NCBI GenBank assembly: GCA_963680875.1
Contig: OY804588.1
Coordinates: forward strand, 64,556,397 to 64,620,396
Direction of reading: 5' to 3'
DNA from: Bathymodiolus brooksi
Taxonomy: Eukaryota > Mollusca > Bivalvia > Mytilida > Modiolidae
DNA: 64,000 bases
In this document: in pieces, positions 41,001 to 53,125 of the stretch
How the letters are laid out: the number at the start of each line of letters is the position of its first letter
Position numbering within the stretch: position 1 is the stretch's first letter
The notes under the pieces: model-generated
What the model was told of the DNA's origin: nothing
Databases searched by the model: none
Seen by the model: only the letters and a program-made list of their open reading frames with translations
Position numbers and translations under genes: made by a program

Positions 41001-41913
41001 TCTGTTTACCCCTTTGATATCTTCAAACTTTTCTTGTTGGTCATTGTATTGCCTGTCATGTGATTTACCGTTCTGATTACCCCTTTGATATCTTCAAACC
41101 TTTCTTGTAGGTAATTGTATTGCCCGTCATGTGATTTACAGTTCTGATTACCCCTTTGATATCTTCAAACTTTCCTTGTTGGTCATTGCATTGCCTGTCA
41201 TGTGAGTTACCGTTCTGATTACCCCTTTGATATCTTCAAGCTTTTCTTGTTGGTCATTGTATTTTCTGTCTTGTGATATACCGTTCTGATTACCCCTTTG
41301 ATATCTTCAAACTTTTCTTGTTGGTCATTGTATTGCCTGTCATGTGAGTTACCGTTCTGATTAACCCTTTGATATCTTCAAGCTTTTCTTGTTGGTCATT
41401 GTATTGCCTGTCATGTGATTTACAGTTCTGATTACCCCTTTGATATCTTCAAACCTTTCTTGTAGGTCATTTTATTGCCTGTCATGTGATTTACAGTTCT
41501 GATTACCCCTTTGATATCTTCAAACTTTCCTTGTTGGTCATTGTATTGCTTGTCATGTGATTTACAGTTCTGATTACCCCTTTGATATCTTCAAACCTTT
41601 CTTGTAGGTCATTGTATTGCCTGTCATGTGATTTACAGTTCTGATTACCCCTTTGATATCTTCAAACTTTCCTTGTTGGTCATTGTATTGCCTGTCATGT
41701 GATTTACAGTTCTGATTACCCCTTTGATATCTTCAAACTTTTCTTGTTGGTCATTGTATTTCCTGTCATGTGATTTACCGTTCTGATTACCCCTTTGATA
41801 TCTTCAAGCTTTTCTTGTTGGTCAGTGTATTGCCTGTCATGTGATTTACAGTTCTGATTACCCCTTTGATATCTTAGAACCTTTCTTGTAGGTCATTGTA
41901 TTGCCTGTCATGT
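38081..41913. repeat. HOR segment A, seen again 12.4 kb and 15.5 kb to the right
   Basis: This segment is not tandemly repeated locally but recurs further right. The part up to about 40735 matches the region ending near 53154 at an offset of 12419 bp (175 monomers minus 6). Later parts match at 15542 bp: CTTAGAAC at 40737 and 56279, TCTGTTTA at 41001 and 56543. Inside, the TCTGTTTA monomer occurs at 39794 and 41001, exactly 17 monomers apart, marking an internal duplication. Unlike its relatives it has TGATCA at 39689 where the others read GGTCA. Confidence 0.83.
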
Positions 41914-42121
41914 GATTTACAGTTCTGATTACCCCTTTGATATCTTCAAACTTTCCTTGTTGGTCATTGCATTGCTTGTCATGTGATTTACCGTTCTGAT
42001 TACCCCTTTGATATCTTCAAACTTTTCTTGTTGGTCAGTGTATTGCCTGTCATGTGATTTACCGTTCTGATTACCACTTTGATATCTTCAAACTTTTCTT
42101 GTTGGTCATTGTATTACCTGT

Positions 42122-42127
42122 CACGTG
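42122..42127. other. CACGTG palindrome created by one monomer variant
   Basis: The usual TCATGTGA of the monomer reads TCACGTGA here, making a perfect 8-bp palindrome with an E-box-type core. It recurs at 46237-46242, 4115 bp on, by duplication. I noticed no other copies. It is useful as a duplication marker; there is no sign that it functions as a binding site. Confidence 0.8.
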
Positions 42128-42907
42128 ATTTACCGTTCTGATTACCCCATTGATATCTTCAAACCTTTCTTGTAGGTCATTGTATTGCCTGTCATGTGAT
42201 TTACAGTTCTGATTACCCCTTTGATATCTTCAAACTTTTCTTGTTGGTCATTGCATTGCTTGTCATGTGATTTACCGTTCTGATTACCCCTTTGATATCT
42301 TCAAACTTTTCTTGTTGGACATTGTATTGCCTGTCATGTGATTTACCGTTCTGATTACCCTTTTGATATCTTCAAACTTTTCTTGTTGGTCATTGTATTG
42401 CCTGTCATGTGATTTACCGTTCTGATTACCCCTTTGATATCTTCAAACTTTTCTTGTTGGTCATTGTATTTCCTGTCATGTGATTTACCGTTCTGATTAC
42501 CCCTTTAATATCTTCAAACTTTTCTTGTTTGTCATTGTATTACCTGTCATGTGAGATACCGTTCTGATTACCCCTTTGATATCTTCAAACTTTTCTTGTT
42601 GGTCATTGTATTGCCTGTCATGTGATATACCGTTCTGATTACCCCTTTGATATCTTCAAACTTTTCTTGTTGGTCATTGTATTTCCTGTCATGTGATTTA
42701 CCGTTCTGATTACCACTTTGATATCTTCAAACTGTTCTTGTTGGTCATTGTATTGCCTGTCATGTGATTTACCGTTCTGATTACCCTTTTGATATCTTCA
42801 AACTTTTCTTGTTGGTCATTGTATTGCCTGTCATGTGATTTACCGTTCTGATTACCCCTTTGATATCTTCAAACTTTTCTTGTTGGTCATTGTATTGCCT
42901 GTCATGT

Positions 42908-44539
42908 GATTTACCGTTCTGATTACCCCTTTAATATCTTCAAACTTTTCTTGTTGGTCATTGTATTGCCTGTCATGTGAGTTACCGTTCTGATTACCCC
43001 TTTGATATCTTCAAATTTTCTTGTTGGTCATTGTATTTCCTGTCATGTGATATACCGTTCTGATTACCCATTTGATATCTTCAAACTTTTCTTGTTGGTC
43101 ATTGTATTTCCTGTCATGTGATTTACCGTTCTGATTACCCCATTGATATCTTCAAGCTTTTCTTGTTGGTCATTGTATTGCCTGTCATGTGATTTACCGT
43201 TCTGATTACCCCTTTGATATCTTCAAACCTTTCTTGTAGGTTATTGTATAGCCTGTCATGTGATTTACCGTTCTGATTACCCCTTTGATATCTTCAAACT
43301 TTCCTTGTTGGTCATTGCATTGCCTGTCATGTGAGTTCCCGTTCTGATTACCCCTTTGATATCTTCAAACTTTTCTTGTAGGTTATTGTATAGCCTGTCA
43401 TGTGATTTACCGTTCTGATTACCCCTTTGATATCTTCAAACTTTCCTTGTTGGTCATTGCATTGCCTGTCATGTGAGTTCCCGTTCTGATTACCCCTTTG
43501 ATATCTTCAAACTTTTCTTGTTGGTCATTGTATTTCCTGTCTTGTGATATACCGTTCTGATTACCCCTTTGATATCTTCAAACTTTTCTTGTTGGTCATT
43601 GTATTGCCTGTCATGTGAGTTACCGTTCTGATTAACCCTTTGATATCTTCAAGCTTTTCTTGTTGGTCATTGTATTACCTGTCATGTGATTTACAGTTCT
43701 GATTACCCCTTTGATATCTTCAAACCTTTCTTGTAGGTTATTGTATAGCCTGTCATGTGATTTACCGTTCTGATTACCCCTTTGATATCTTCAAACTTTC
43801 CTTGTTGGTCATTGCATTGCCTGTCATGTGAGTTCCCGTTCTGATTACCCCTTTGATATCTTCAAACTTTTCTTGTTGGTCAGTGTATTGCCTGTCATGT
43901 GATTTACCGTTCTGATTACCACTTTGATATCTTCAAACTTTTCTTGTTGGTCATTGTATTGCCTGTCATGTGATTTACCGTTGTGATTACCCCATTGATA
44001 TCTTCAAACCTTTCTTGTAGGTCATTGTATTGCCTGTCATGTGATTTACAGTTCTGATTACCACTTTGATATCTTCAAACTTTCCTTGTTGGTCATTGCA
44101 TTGCTTGTCATGTGATTTACCGTTCTGATTACCCCTTTGATATCTTCAAACTTTTCTTGTTGGTCATTGTATTGCCTGTCATGTGAGTTACCGTTCTGAT
44201 TACCCATTTGATATCTTCAAACCTTTCTTGTAGGTCATTGTATTGCCTGTCATGTGATTTACAGTTCTGATTACCCCTTTGATATCTTCAAACTTTCCTT
44301 GTTGGTTATTGCATTATTTGTCATGTGATTTACCGTTCTGATTACCCCTTTAATATCTTCAAACTTTTCTTGTTGGTCATTGTATTGCCTGTCATGTGAT
44401 TTACCGTTCTGATTACCACTTTGATATCTTCAAACTTTTCTTGTTGGTTATTGTATTGCCTGTCATGTGATTTACCGTTCTGATTACCCTTTTGATATCT
44501 TCAAACTTTTCTTGTTGGTCATTGTATTGCCTGTCATGT
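42908..44539. repeat. 23-monomer HOR unit (1632 bp), first occurrence
   Basis: The unit is 23 monomers minus 1 bp, the missing base being in the TCAAATTTTC monomer (43011). It contains the linked series GTAGGTTATTGTATAG, the CCCGTTCTG start variant, GTTGTGATT (43982), and GCATTATTTG (44311). Other full occurrences are 47023-48654 and 48655-50286. It is related to the 31-monomer unit at 33679-38080, from which it differs by missing monomers. Confidence 0.84.
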
Positions 44540-46028
44540 GATTTACCGTTCTGATTACCCCTTTAATATCTTCAAACTTTTCTTGTTGGTCATTGTATTG
44601 CCTGTCATGTGAGTTACCGTTCTGATTACCCCTTTGATATCTTCAAATTTTCTTGTTGGTCATTGTATTTCCTGTCATGTGATATACCGTTCTGATTACC
44701 CATTTGATATCTTCAAACTTTTCTTGTTGGTCATTGTATTTCCTGTCATGTGATTTACCGTTCTGATTACCCCATTGATATCTTCAAGCTTTTCTTGTTG
44801 GTCATTGTATTGCCTGTCATGTGATTTACCGTTCTGATTACCCCTTTGATATCTTCAAACCTTTCTTGTAGGTTATTGTATAGCCTGTCATGTGATTTAC
44901 CGTTCTGATTACCCCTTTGATATCTTCAAACTTTCCTTGTTGGTCATTGCATTGCCTGTCATGTGAGTTCCCGTTCTGATTACCCCTTTGATATCTTCAA
45001 ACTTTTCTTGTAGGTTATTGTATAGCCTGTCATGTGATTTACCGTTCTGATTACCCCTTTGATATCTTCAAACTTTCCTTGTTGGTCATTGCATTGCCTG
45101 TCATGTGAGTTCCCGTTCTGATTACCCCTTTGATATCTTCAAACTTTTCTTGTTGGTCATTGTATTTCCTGTCTTGTGATATACCGTTCTGATTACCCCT
45201 TTGATATCTTCAAACTTTTCTTGTTGGTCATTGTATTGCCTGTCATGTGAGTTACCGTTCTGATTACCCCTTTGATATCTTCAAATTTTCTTGTTGGTCA
45301 TTGTATTTCCTGTCATGTGATATACCGTTCTGATTACCCATTTGATATCTTCAAACTTTTCTTGTTGGTCATTGTATTTCCTGTCATGTGATTTACCGTT
45401 CTGATTACCCCATTGATATCTTCAAGCTTTTCTTGTTGGTCATTGTATTGCCTGTCATGTGATTTACCGTTCTGATTACCCCTTTGATATCTTCAAACCT
45501 TTCTTGTAGGTTATTGTATAGCCTGTCATGTGATTTACCGTTCTGATTACCCCTTTGATATCTTCAAACTTTCCTTGTTGGTCATTGCATTGCCTGTCAT
45601 GTGAGTTCCCGTTCTGATTACCCCTTTGATATCTTCAAACTTTTCTTGTAGGTTATTGTATAGCCTGTCATGTGATTTACCGTTCTGATTACCCCTTTGA
45701 TATCTTCAAACTTTCCTTGTTGGTCATTGCATTGCCTGTCATGTGAGTTCCCGTTCTGATTACCCCTTTGATATCTTCAAACTTTTCTTGTTGGTCATTG
45801 TATTTCCTGTCTTGTGATATACCGTTCTGATTACCCCTTTGATATCTTCAAACTTTTCTTGTTGGTCATTGTATTGCCTGTCATGTGAGTTACCGTTCTG
45901 ATTAACCCTTTGATATCTTCAAGCTTTTCTTGTTGGTCATTGTATTACCTGTCATGTGATTTACAGTTCTGATTACCCCTTTGATATCTTCAAACCTTTC
46001 TTGTAGGTCATTGTATTGCCTGTCATGT
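44540..46028. repeat. Two truncated runs of the 23-monomer unit
   Basis: 44540-45248 is the first ten monomers of the 23-monomer unit. At the monomer starting 45249 the sequence jumps back to the second monomer of the unit (GAGTTACC with TCAAATTTTC at 45281) and runs for eleven monomers (780 bp) until about 46010. The interval between the TCAAATTTTC markers, 44643 to 45281, is 638 bp, nine monomers minus 1, so both switches are in register. Confidence 0.83.
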
Positions 46029-49000
46029 GATTTACAGTTCTGATTACCCCTTTGATATCTTCAAACTTTCCTTGTTGGTCATTGCATTGCTTGTCATGTG
46101 ATTTACCGTTCTGATTACCCCTTTGATATCTTCAAACTTTTCTTGTTGGTCAGTGTATTGCCTGTCATGTGATTTACCGTTCTGATTACCACTTTGATAT
46201 CTTCAAACTTTTCTTGTTGGTCATTGTATTACCTGTCACGTGATTTACCGTTCTGATTACCCCATTGATATCTTCAAACCTTTCTTGTAGGTCATTGTAT
46301 TGCCTGTCATGTGATTTACAGTTCTGATTACCCCTTTGATATCTTCAAACTTTTCTTGTTGGTCATTGCATTGCTTGTCATGTGATTTACCGTTCTGATT
46401 ACCCCTTTGATATCTTCAAACTTTTCTTGTTGGACATTGTATTGCCTGTCATGTGATTTACCGTTCTGATTACCCTTTTGATATCTTCAAACTTTTCTTG
46501 TTGGTCATTGTATTGCCTGTCATGTGATTTACCGTTCTGATTACCCCTTTGATATCTTCAAACTTTTCTTGTTGGTCATTGTATTTCCTGTCATGTGATT
46601 TACCGTTCTGATTACCCCTTTAATATCTTCAAACTTTTCTTGTTTGTCATTGTATTACCTGTCATGTGAGATACCGTTCTGATTACCCCTTTGATATCTT
46701 CAAACTTTTCTTGTTGGTCATTGTATTGCCTGTCATGTGATATACCGTTCTGATTACCCCTTTGATATCTTCAAACTTTTCTTGTTGGTCATTGTATTTC
46801 CTGTCATGTGATTTACCGTTCTGATTACCACTTTGATATCTTCAAACTGTTCTTGTTGGTCATTGTATTGCCTGTCATGTGATTTACCGTTCTGATTACC
46901 CTTTTGATATCTTCAAACTTTTCTTGTTGGTCATTGTATTGCCTGTCATGTGATTTACCGTTCTGATTACCCCTTTGATATCTTCAAACTTTTCTTGTTG
47001 GTCATTGTATTGCCTGTCATGTGATTTACCGTTCTGATTACCCCTTTAATATCTTCAAACTTTTCTTGTTGGTCATTGTATTGCCTGTCATGTGAGTTAC
47101 CGTTCTGATTACCCCTTTGATATCTTCAAATTTTCTTGTTGGTCATTGTATTTCCTGTCATGTGATATACCGTTCTGATTACCCATTTGATATCTTCAAA
47201 CTTTTCTTGTTGGTCATTGTATTTCCTGTCATGTGATTTACCGTTCTGATTACCCCATTGATATCTTCAAGCTTTTCTTGTTGGTCATTGTATTGCCTGT
47301 CATGTGATTTACCGTTCTGATTACCCCTTTGATATCTTCAAACCTTTCTTGTAGGTTATTGTATAGCCTGTCATGTGATTTACCGTTCTGATTACCCCTT
47401 TGATATCTTCAAACTTTCCTTGTTGGTCATTGCATTGCCTGTCATGTGAGTTCCCGTTCTGATTACTCCTTTGATATCTTCAAACTTTTCTTGTAGGTTA
47501 TTGTATAGCCTGTCATGTGATTTACCGTTCTGATTACCCCTTTGATATCTTCAAACTTTCCTTGTTGGTCATTGCATTGCCTGTCATGTGAGTTCCCGTT
47601 CTGATTACCCCTTTGATATCTTCAAACTTTTCTTGTTGGTCATTGTATTTCCTGTCTTGTGATATACCGTTCTGATTACCCCTTTGATATCTTCAAACTT
47701 TTCTTGTTGGTCATTGTATTGCCTGTCATGTGAGTTACCGTTCTGATTAACCCTTTGATATCTTCAAGCTTTTCTTGTTGGTCATTGTATTACCTGTCAT
47801 GTGATTTACAGTTCTGATTACCCCTTTGATATCTTCAAACCTTTCTTGTAGGTTATTGTATAGCCTGTCATGTGATTTACCGTTCTGATTACCCCTTTGA
47901 TATCTTCAAACTTTCCTTGTTGGTCATTGCATTGCCTGTCATGTGAGTTCCCGTTCTGATTACCCCTTTGATATCTTCAAACTTTTCTTGTTGGTCAGTG
48001 TATTGCCTGTCATGTGATTTACCGTTCTGATTACCACTTTGATATCTTCAAACTTTTCTTGTTGGTCATTGTATTGCCTGTCATGTGATTTACCGTTGTG
48101 ATTACCCCATTGATATCTTCAAACCTTTCTTGTAGGTCATTGTATTGCCTGTCATGTGATTTACAGTTCTGATTACCACTTTGATATCTTCAAACTTTCC
48201 TTGTTGGTCATTGCATTGCTTGTCATGTGATTTACCGTTCTGATTACCCCTTTGATATCTTCAAACTTTTCTTGTTGGTCATTGTATTGCCTGTCATGTG
48301 AGTTACCGTTCTGATTACCCATTTGATATCTTCAAACCTTTCTTGTAGGTCATTGTATTGCCTGTCATGTGATTTACAGTTCTGATTACCCCTTTGATAT
48401 CTTCAAACTTTCCTTGTTGGTTATTGCATTATTTGTCATGTGATTTACCGTTCTGATTACCCCTTTAATATCTTCAAACTTTTCTTGTTGGTCATTGTAT
48501 TGCCTGTCATGTGATTTACCGTTCTGATTACCACTTTGATATCTTCAAACTTTTCTTGTTGGTTATTGTATTGCCTGTCATGTGATTTACCGTTCTGATT
48601 ACCCTTTTGATATCTTCAAACTTTTCTTGTTGGTCATTGTATTGCCTGTCATGTGATTTACCGTTCTGATTACCCCTTTAATATCTTCAAACTTTTCTTG
48701 TTGGTCATTGTATTGCCTGTCATGTGAGTTACCGTTCTGATTACCCCTTTGATATCTTCAAATTTTCTTGTTGGTCATTGTATTTCCTGTCATGTGATAT
48801 ACCGTTCTGATTACCCATTTGATATCTTCAAACTTTTCTTGTTGGTCATTGTATTTCCTGTCATGTGATTTACCGTTCTGATTACCCCATTGATATCTTC
48901 AAGCTTTTCTTGTTGGTCATTGTATTGCCTGTCATGTGATTTACCGTTCTGATTACCCCTTTGATATCTTCAAACCTTTCTTGTAGGTTATTGTATAGCC

Positions 49001-49363
49001 TGTCATGTGATTTACCGTTCTGATTACCCCTTTGATATCTTCAAACTTTCCTTGTTGGTCATTGCATTGCCTGTCATGTGAGTTCCCGTTCTGATTACCC
49101 CTTTGATATCTTCAAACTTTTCTTGTAGGTTATTGTATAGCCTGTCATGTGATTTACCGTTCTGATTACCCCTTTGATATCTTCAAACTTTCCTTGTTGG
49201 TCATTGCATTGCCTGTCATGTGAGTTCCCGTTCTGATTACCCCTTTGATATCTTCAAACTTTTCTTGTTGGTCATTGTATTTCCTGTCTTGTGATATACC
49301 GTTCTGATTACCCCTTTGATATCTTCAAACTTTTCTTGTTGGTCATTGTATTGCCTGTCATGT
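46029..49363. repeat. 58-monomer duplication, copy 2
   Basis: Second copy of the 4115-bp block. It carries the same markers as copy 1 (CACGTG at 46237, TCAAATTTTC at 47126 and 48758). One private change is TTACTCC near 47464 where copy 1 has TTACCCC. The match with copy 1 ends in the monomer starting 49364, where copy 1 jumps back but this copy continues the full 23-monomer unit. Confidence 0.84.
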
Positions 49364-50286
49364 GAGTTACCGTTCTGATTAACCCTTTGATATCTTCAAG
49401 CTTTTCTTGTTGGTCATTGTATTACCTGTCATGTGATTTACAGTTCTGATTACCCCTTTGATATCTTCAAACCTTTCTTGTAGGTTATTGTATAGCCTGT
49501 CATGTGATTTACCGTTCTGATTACCCCTTTGATATCTTCAAACTTTCCTTGTTGGTCATTGCATTGCCTGTCATGTGAGTTCCCGTTCTGATTACCCCTT
49601 TGATATCTTCAAACTTTTCTTGTTGGTCAGTGTATTGCCTGTCATGTGATTTACCGTTCTGATTACCACTTTGATATCTTCAAACTTTTCTTGTTGGTCA
49701 TTGTATTGCCTGTCATGTGATTTACCGTTGTGATTACCCCATTGATATCTTCAAACCTTTCTTGTAGGTCATTGTATTGCCTGTCATGTGATTTACAGTT
49801 CTGATTACCACTTTGATATCTTCAAACTTTCCTTGTTGGTCATTGCATTGCTTGTCATGTGATTTACCGTTCTGATTACCCCTTTGATATCTTCAAACTT
49901 TTCTTGTTGGTCATTGTATTGCCTGTCATGTGAGTTACCGTTCTGATTACCCATTTGATATCTTCAAACCTTTCTTGTAGGTCATTGTATTGCCTGTCAT
50001 GTGATTTACAGTTCTGATTACCCCTTTGATATCTTCAAACTTTCCTTGTTGGTTATTGCATTATTTGTCATGTGATTTACCGTTCTGATTACCCCTTTAA
50101 TATCTTCAAACTTTTCTTGTTGGTCATTGTATTGCCTGTCATGTGATTTACCGTTCTGATTACCACTTTGATATCTTCAAACTTTTCTTGTTGGTTATTG
50201 TATTGCCTGTCATGTGATTTACCGTTCTGATTACCCTTTTGATATCTTCAAACTTTTCTTGTTGGTCATTGTATTGCCTGTCATGT
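47023..50286. repeat. 23-monomer HOR, two full tandem copies
   Basis: Two full units of 1632 bp, 47023-48654 and 48655-50286. Markers TCAAATTTTC (47126, 48758) and GCATTATTTG (48426, 50058) are each 1632 bp apart. The second copy ends where the next monomer (50287) starts with TTACCGCTCTG, a variant that belongs to the 31-monomer and 44-monomer units instead. Confidence 0.85.
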
Positions 50287-53125
50287 GATTTACCGCTCTG
50301 ATTACCCCTTTGATATCTTCAAACTTTTCTTGTTGGTCATTGTATTTCCTGTCATGTGATTTACCGTTCTGATTACCCCTTTAATATCTTCAAACTTTTC
50401 TTGTTGGTCATTGTATTTCCTGTCATGTGATATACCGTTCTGATTACCCCTTTGATATCTTCAAACTTTTCTTGTTGGTTATTGTATTTTTTGTCATGTG
50501 ATTTACCGTTCTGATTACCCCTTTGATATCTTCAAACTTTTCTTGTTGGTCATTGTATTTCCTGTCATGTGATTTACCGTTCTGATTACCCCTATGATAT
50601 CTTCAAACTTTTCTTGTTGGTCATTGTATTTCCTGTCATGTGATATACCGTTCTGATGACGCCTTTGATATCTTCAAACTTTTCTTGTTGGTCATTGTAT
50701 TTCCTGTCATGTGATTTACCATTCTGATTACCCCTTTGATATCTTCAAACTTTTCTTGTTGGTCATTGTATTTCCTGTCATGTGATGTACTGTTCTAATT
50801 ACGCCTTTGATATCTTCAAACTTTTCTTGTTGGTCATTGTATTGCCTGTCATGTGATTTACCGTTCTGATTACCACTTTGATATCTTCAAACTTTTCTTG
50901 TTGGTCATTGTATTGCCTGTCATGTGATTTACAGTTCTGATTACCCCTTTGATATCTTCAAACCTTTCTTGTAGGTCATTGTATTGCCTGTCATGTGATT
51001 TACAGTTCTGATTACCCCTTTGATATCTTCAAACTGTCCTTGTTGGTCATTGCATTGCCTGTCATATGAGTTCCCGTTCTGATTACCCCTTTGATATCTT
51101 CAAACTTTTCTTGTTGGTCATTGTATTTCCTATCTTGTGATATACCGTTCTGATTACCCCTTTGATATCTTCAAACTTTTCTTGTTGGTCATTGTATTTC
51201 CTGTCATGTGATATACCGTTCTGATTAACCCTTTGATATCTTCAAGCTTTTCTTGTTGGTCATTGTATTGCCTGTCATGTGATTTACAGTTCTGATTACC
51301 CCTTTGATATCTTCAAACCTTTCTTGTAGGTCATTGTATTGCCTGTCATGTGATTTACAGTTTTGATTACCCCTTTGATATCTTCAAACTTTCCTTGTTG
51401 GTCATTGCATTGCTTGTTATGTGATTTACCGTTCTGATTACCCCTTTGATATCTTCAAACTTTTCTTGTTGGTCAGTGTATTGCCTGTCATGTGATTTAC
51501 CGTTCTGATTACCACTTTGATATCTTCAAACTTTTCTTGTTGGTCATTGTATTGCCTGTCATGTGATTTACCGTTCTGATTACTCCTTTGATATCTTCAA
51601 ACTTTTCTTGTTGGTCATTGTATTTCCTGTCATGTGATTTACCGTTCTGATTACCCCTTTAATATCTTCAAACTTTTCTTGTTGGTCATTGTATTTCCTG
51701 TCATGTGATATACCGTTCTGATTACCCCTTTGATATCTTCAAACTTTTCTTGTTGGTCATTGTATTTCTTGTCATGTGATTTACCGTTCTGATTACCCCT
51801 TTGATATCTTCAAACTTTTCTTGTTGGTCATTGTATTTCCTGTCATGTGATTTACCGTTCTGATTACCCCTATGATATCTTCAAGCTTTTCTTGTTGGTC
51901 ATTGTATTGCCTGTCATGTGATTTACCGTTCTGATTACCACTTTGATATCTTCAAACTTTTCTTGTTGGTCATTGTATTGCCTGTCATGTGATTTACCGT
52001 TCTGATTACCCCTTTGATATCTTCAAACTTTTCTTGTTGGTCATTGTATTTCCTGTCATATGATTTACGTTCTGATTACCACTTTGATATCTTCAAACTT
52101 TTCTTGTTGGTCATTGTATTGCCTGTCATGTGAGTTACCGTTCTGATTACCCCTTTAATATCTTCAAACTTTTCTTGTTGGTCATTGTATTTCCTGTCAT
52201 GTTATTTACCGTTCTGTTTACCCCTTTGATATCTTCAAACTTTTCTTGTTGGTCATTGTATTGCCTGTCATGTGATTTACCGTTCTGATTACCCCTTTGA
52301 TATCTTCAAACCTTTCTTGTAGGTCATTGTATTGCCCGTCATGTGATTTACAGTTCTGATTACCCCTTTGATATCTTCAAACTTTCCTTGTTGGTCATTG
52401 CATTGCCTGTCATGTGAGTTACCGTTCTGATTACCCCTTTGATATCTTCAAGCTTTTCTTGTTGGTCATTGTATTTTCTGTCTTGTGATATACCGTTCTG
52501 ATTACCCCTTTGATATCTTCAAACTTTTCTTGTTGGTCATTGTATTGCCTGTCATGTGAGTTACCGTTCTGATTAACCCTTTGATATCTTCAAGCTTTTC
52601 TTGTTGGTCATTGTATTGCCTGTCATGTGATTTACAGTTCTGATTACCTCTTTGATATCTTCAAACCTTTCTTGTAGGTCATTGTATTGCCTTTCATGTG
52701 ATTTACAGTTCTGATTACCCCTTTGATATCTTCAAACTTTCCTTGTTGGTCATTGTATTGCTTGTCATGTGATTTACAGTTCTGATTACCCCTTTGATAT
52801 CTTCAAACCTTTCTTGTAGGTCATTGTATTGCCTGTCATGTGATTTACAGTTCTGATTACCCCTTTGATATCTTCAAACTTTCCTTGTTGGTCATTGTAT
52901 TGCCTGTCATGTGATTTACAGTTCTGATTACCCCTTTGATATCTTCAAACTTTTCTTGTTGGTCATTGTATTTCCTGTCATGTGATTTACCGTTCTGATT
53001 ACCCCTTTGATATCTTCAAACTTTTCTTGTTGGTGATTGTATTTCCTGTCATGTGATTTACCGTTCTGATTACCCCATTGATATCTTCAAGCTTTTCTTG
53101 TTGGTCAGTGTATTGCCTGTCATGT
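50003..53125. repeat. 44-monomer HOR, copy 1
   Basis: Period 3123 bp, 44 monomers minus 1 bp; the missing base is in the ATTTACGTTC monomer (52063, recurring at 55186 and 58309). Other anchors are GCATTATTTG (50058, 53181), the TATTGTATTTTTTG monomer (50480, 53603) and TCTGTTTA (52213, 55336, 58459). Shared with segment A at a 12419-bp offset. Confidence 0.87.

Larger units (their letters stand above)
41914..45248. repeat. 58-monomer duplication, copy 1 (47 matched monomers)
   Basis: Matches 46029-49363 at an offset of 4115 bp (58 monomers minus 3). Anchors: the only two CACGTG hexamers I noticed, at 42122 and 46237, and TCAAATTTTC at 43011 and 47126. It contains a full 23-monomer unit (42908-44539) and the first ten monomers of a second (44540-45248). 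The left edge lies in the preceding monomer, where CTTAGAAC near 41877 corresponds to CTTCAAAC 4115 bp later. Confidence 0.84.

Noticed and set aside
42122..46242. CACGTG hexamers as E-box regulatory sites
   Set aside because: They result from one T-to-C change in a single monomer, later duplicated at 4115 bp. There is no gene or promoter context.
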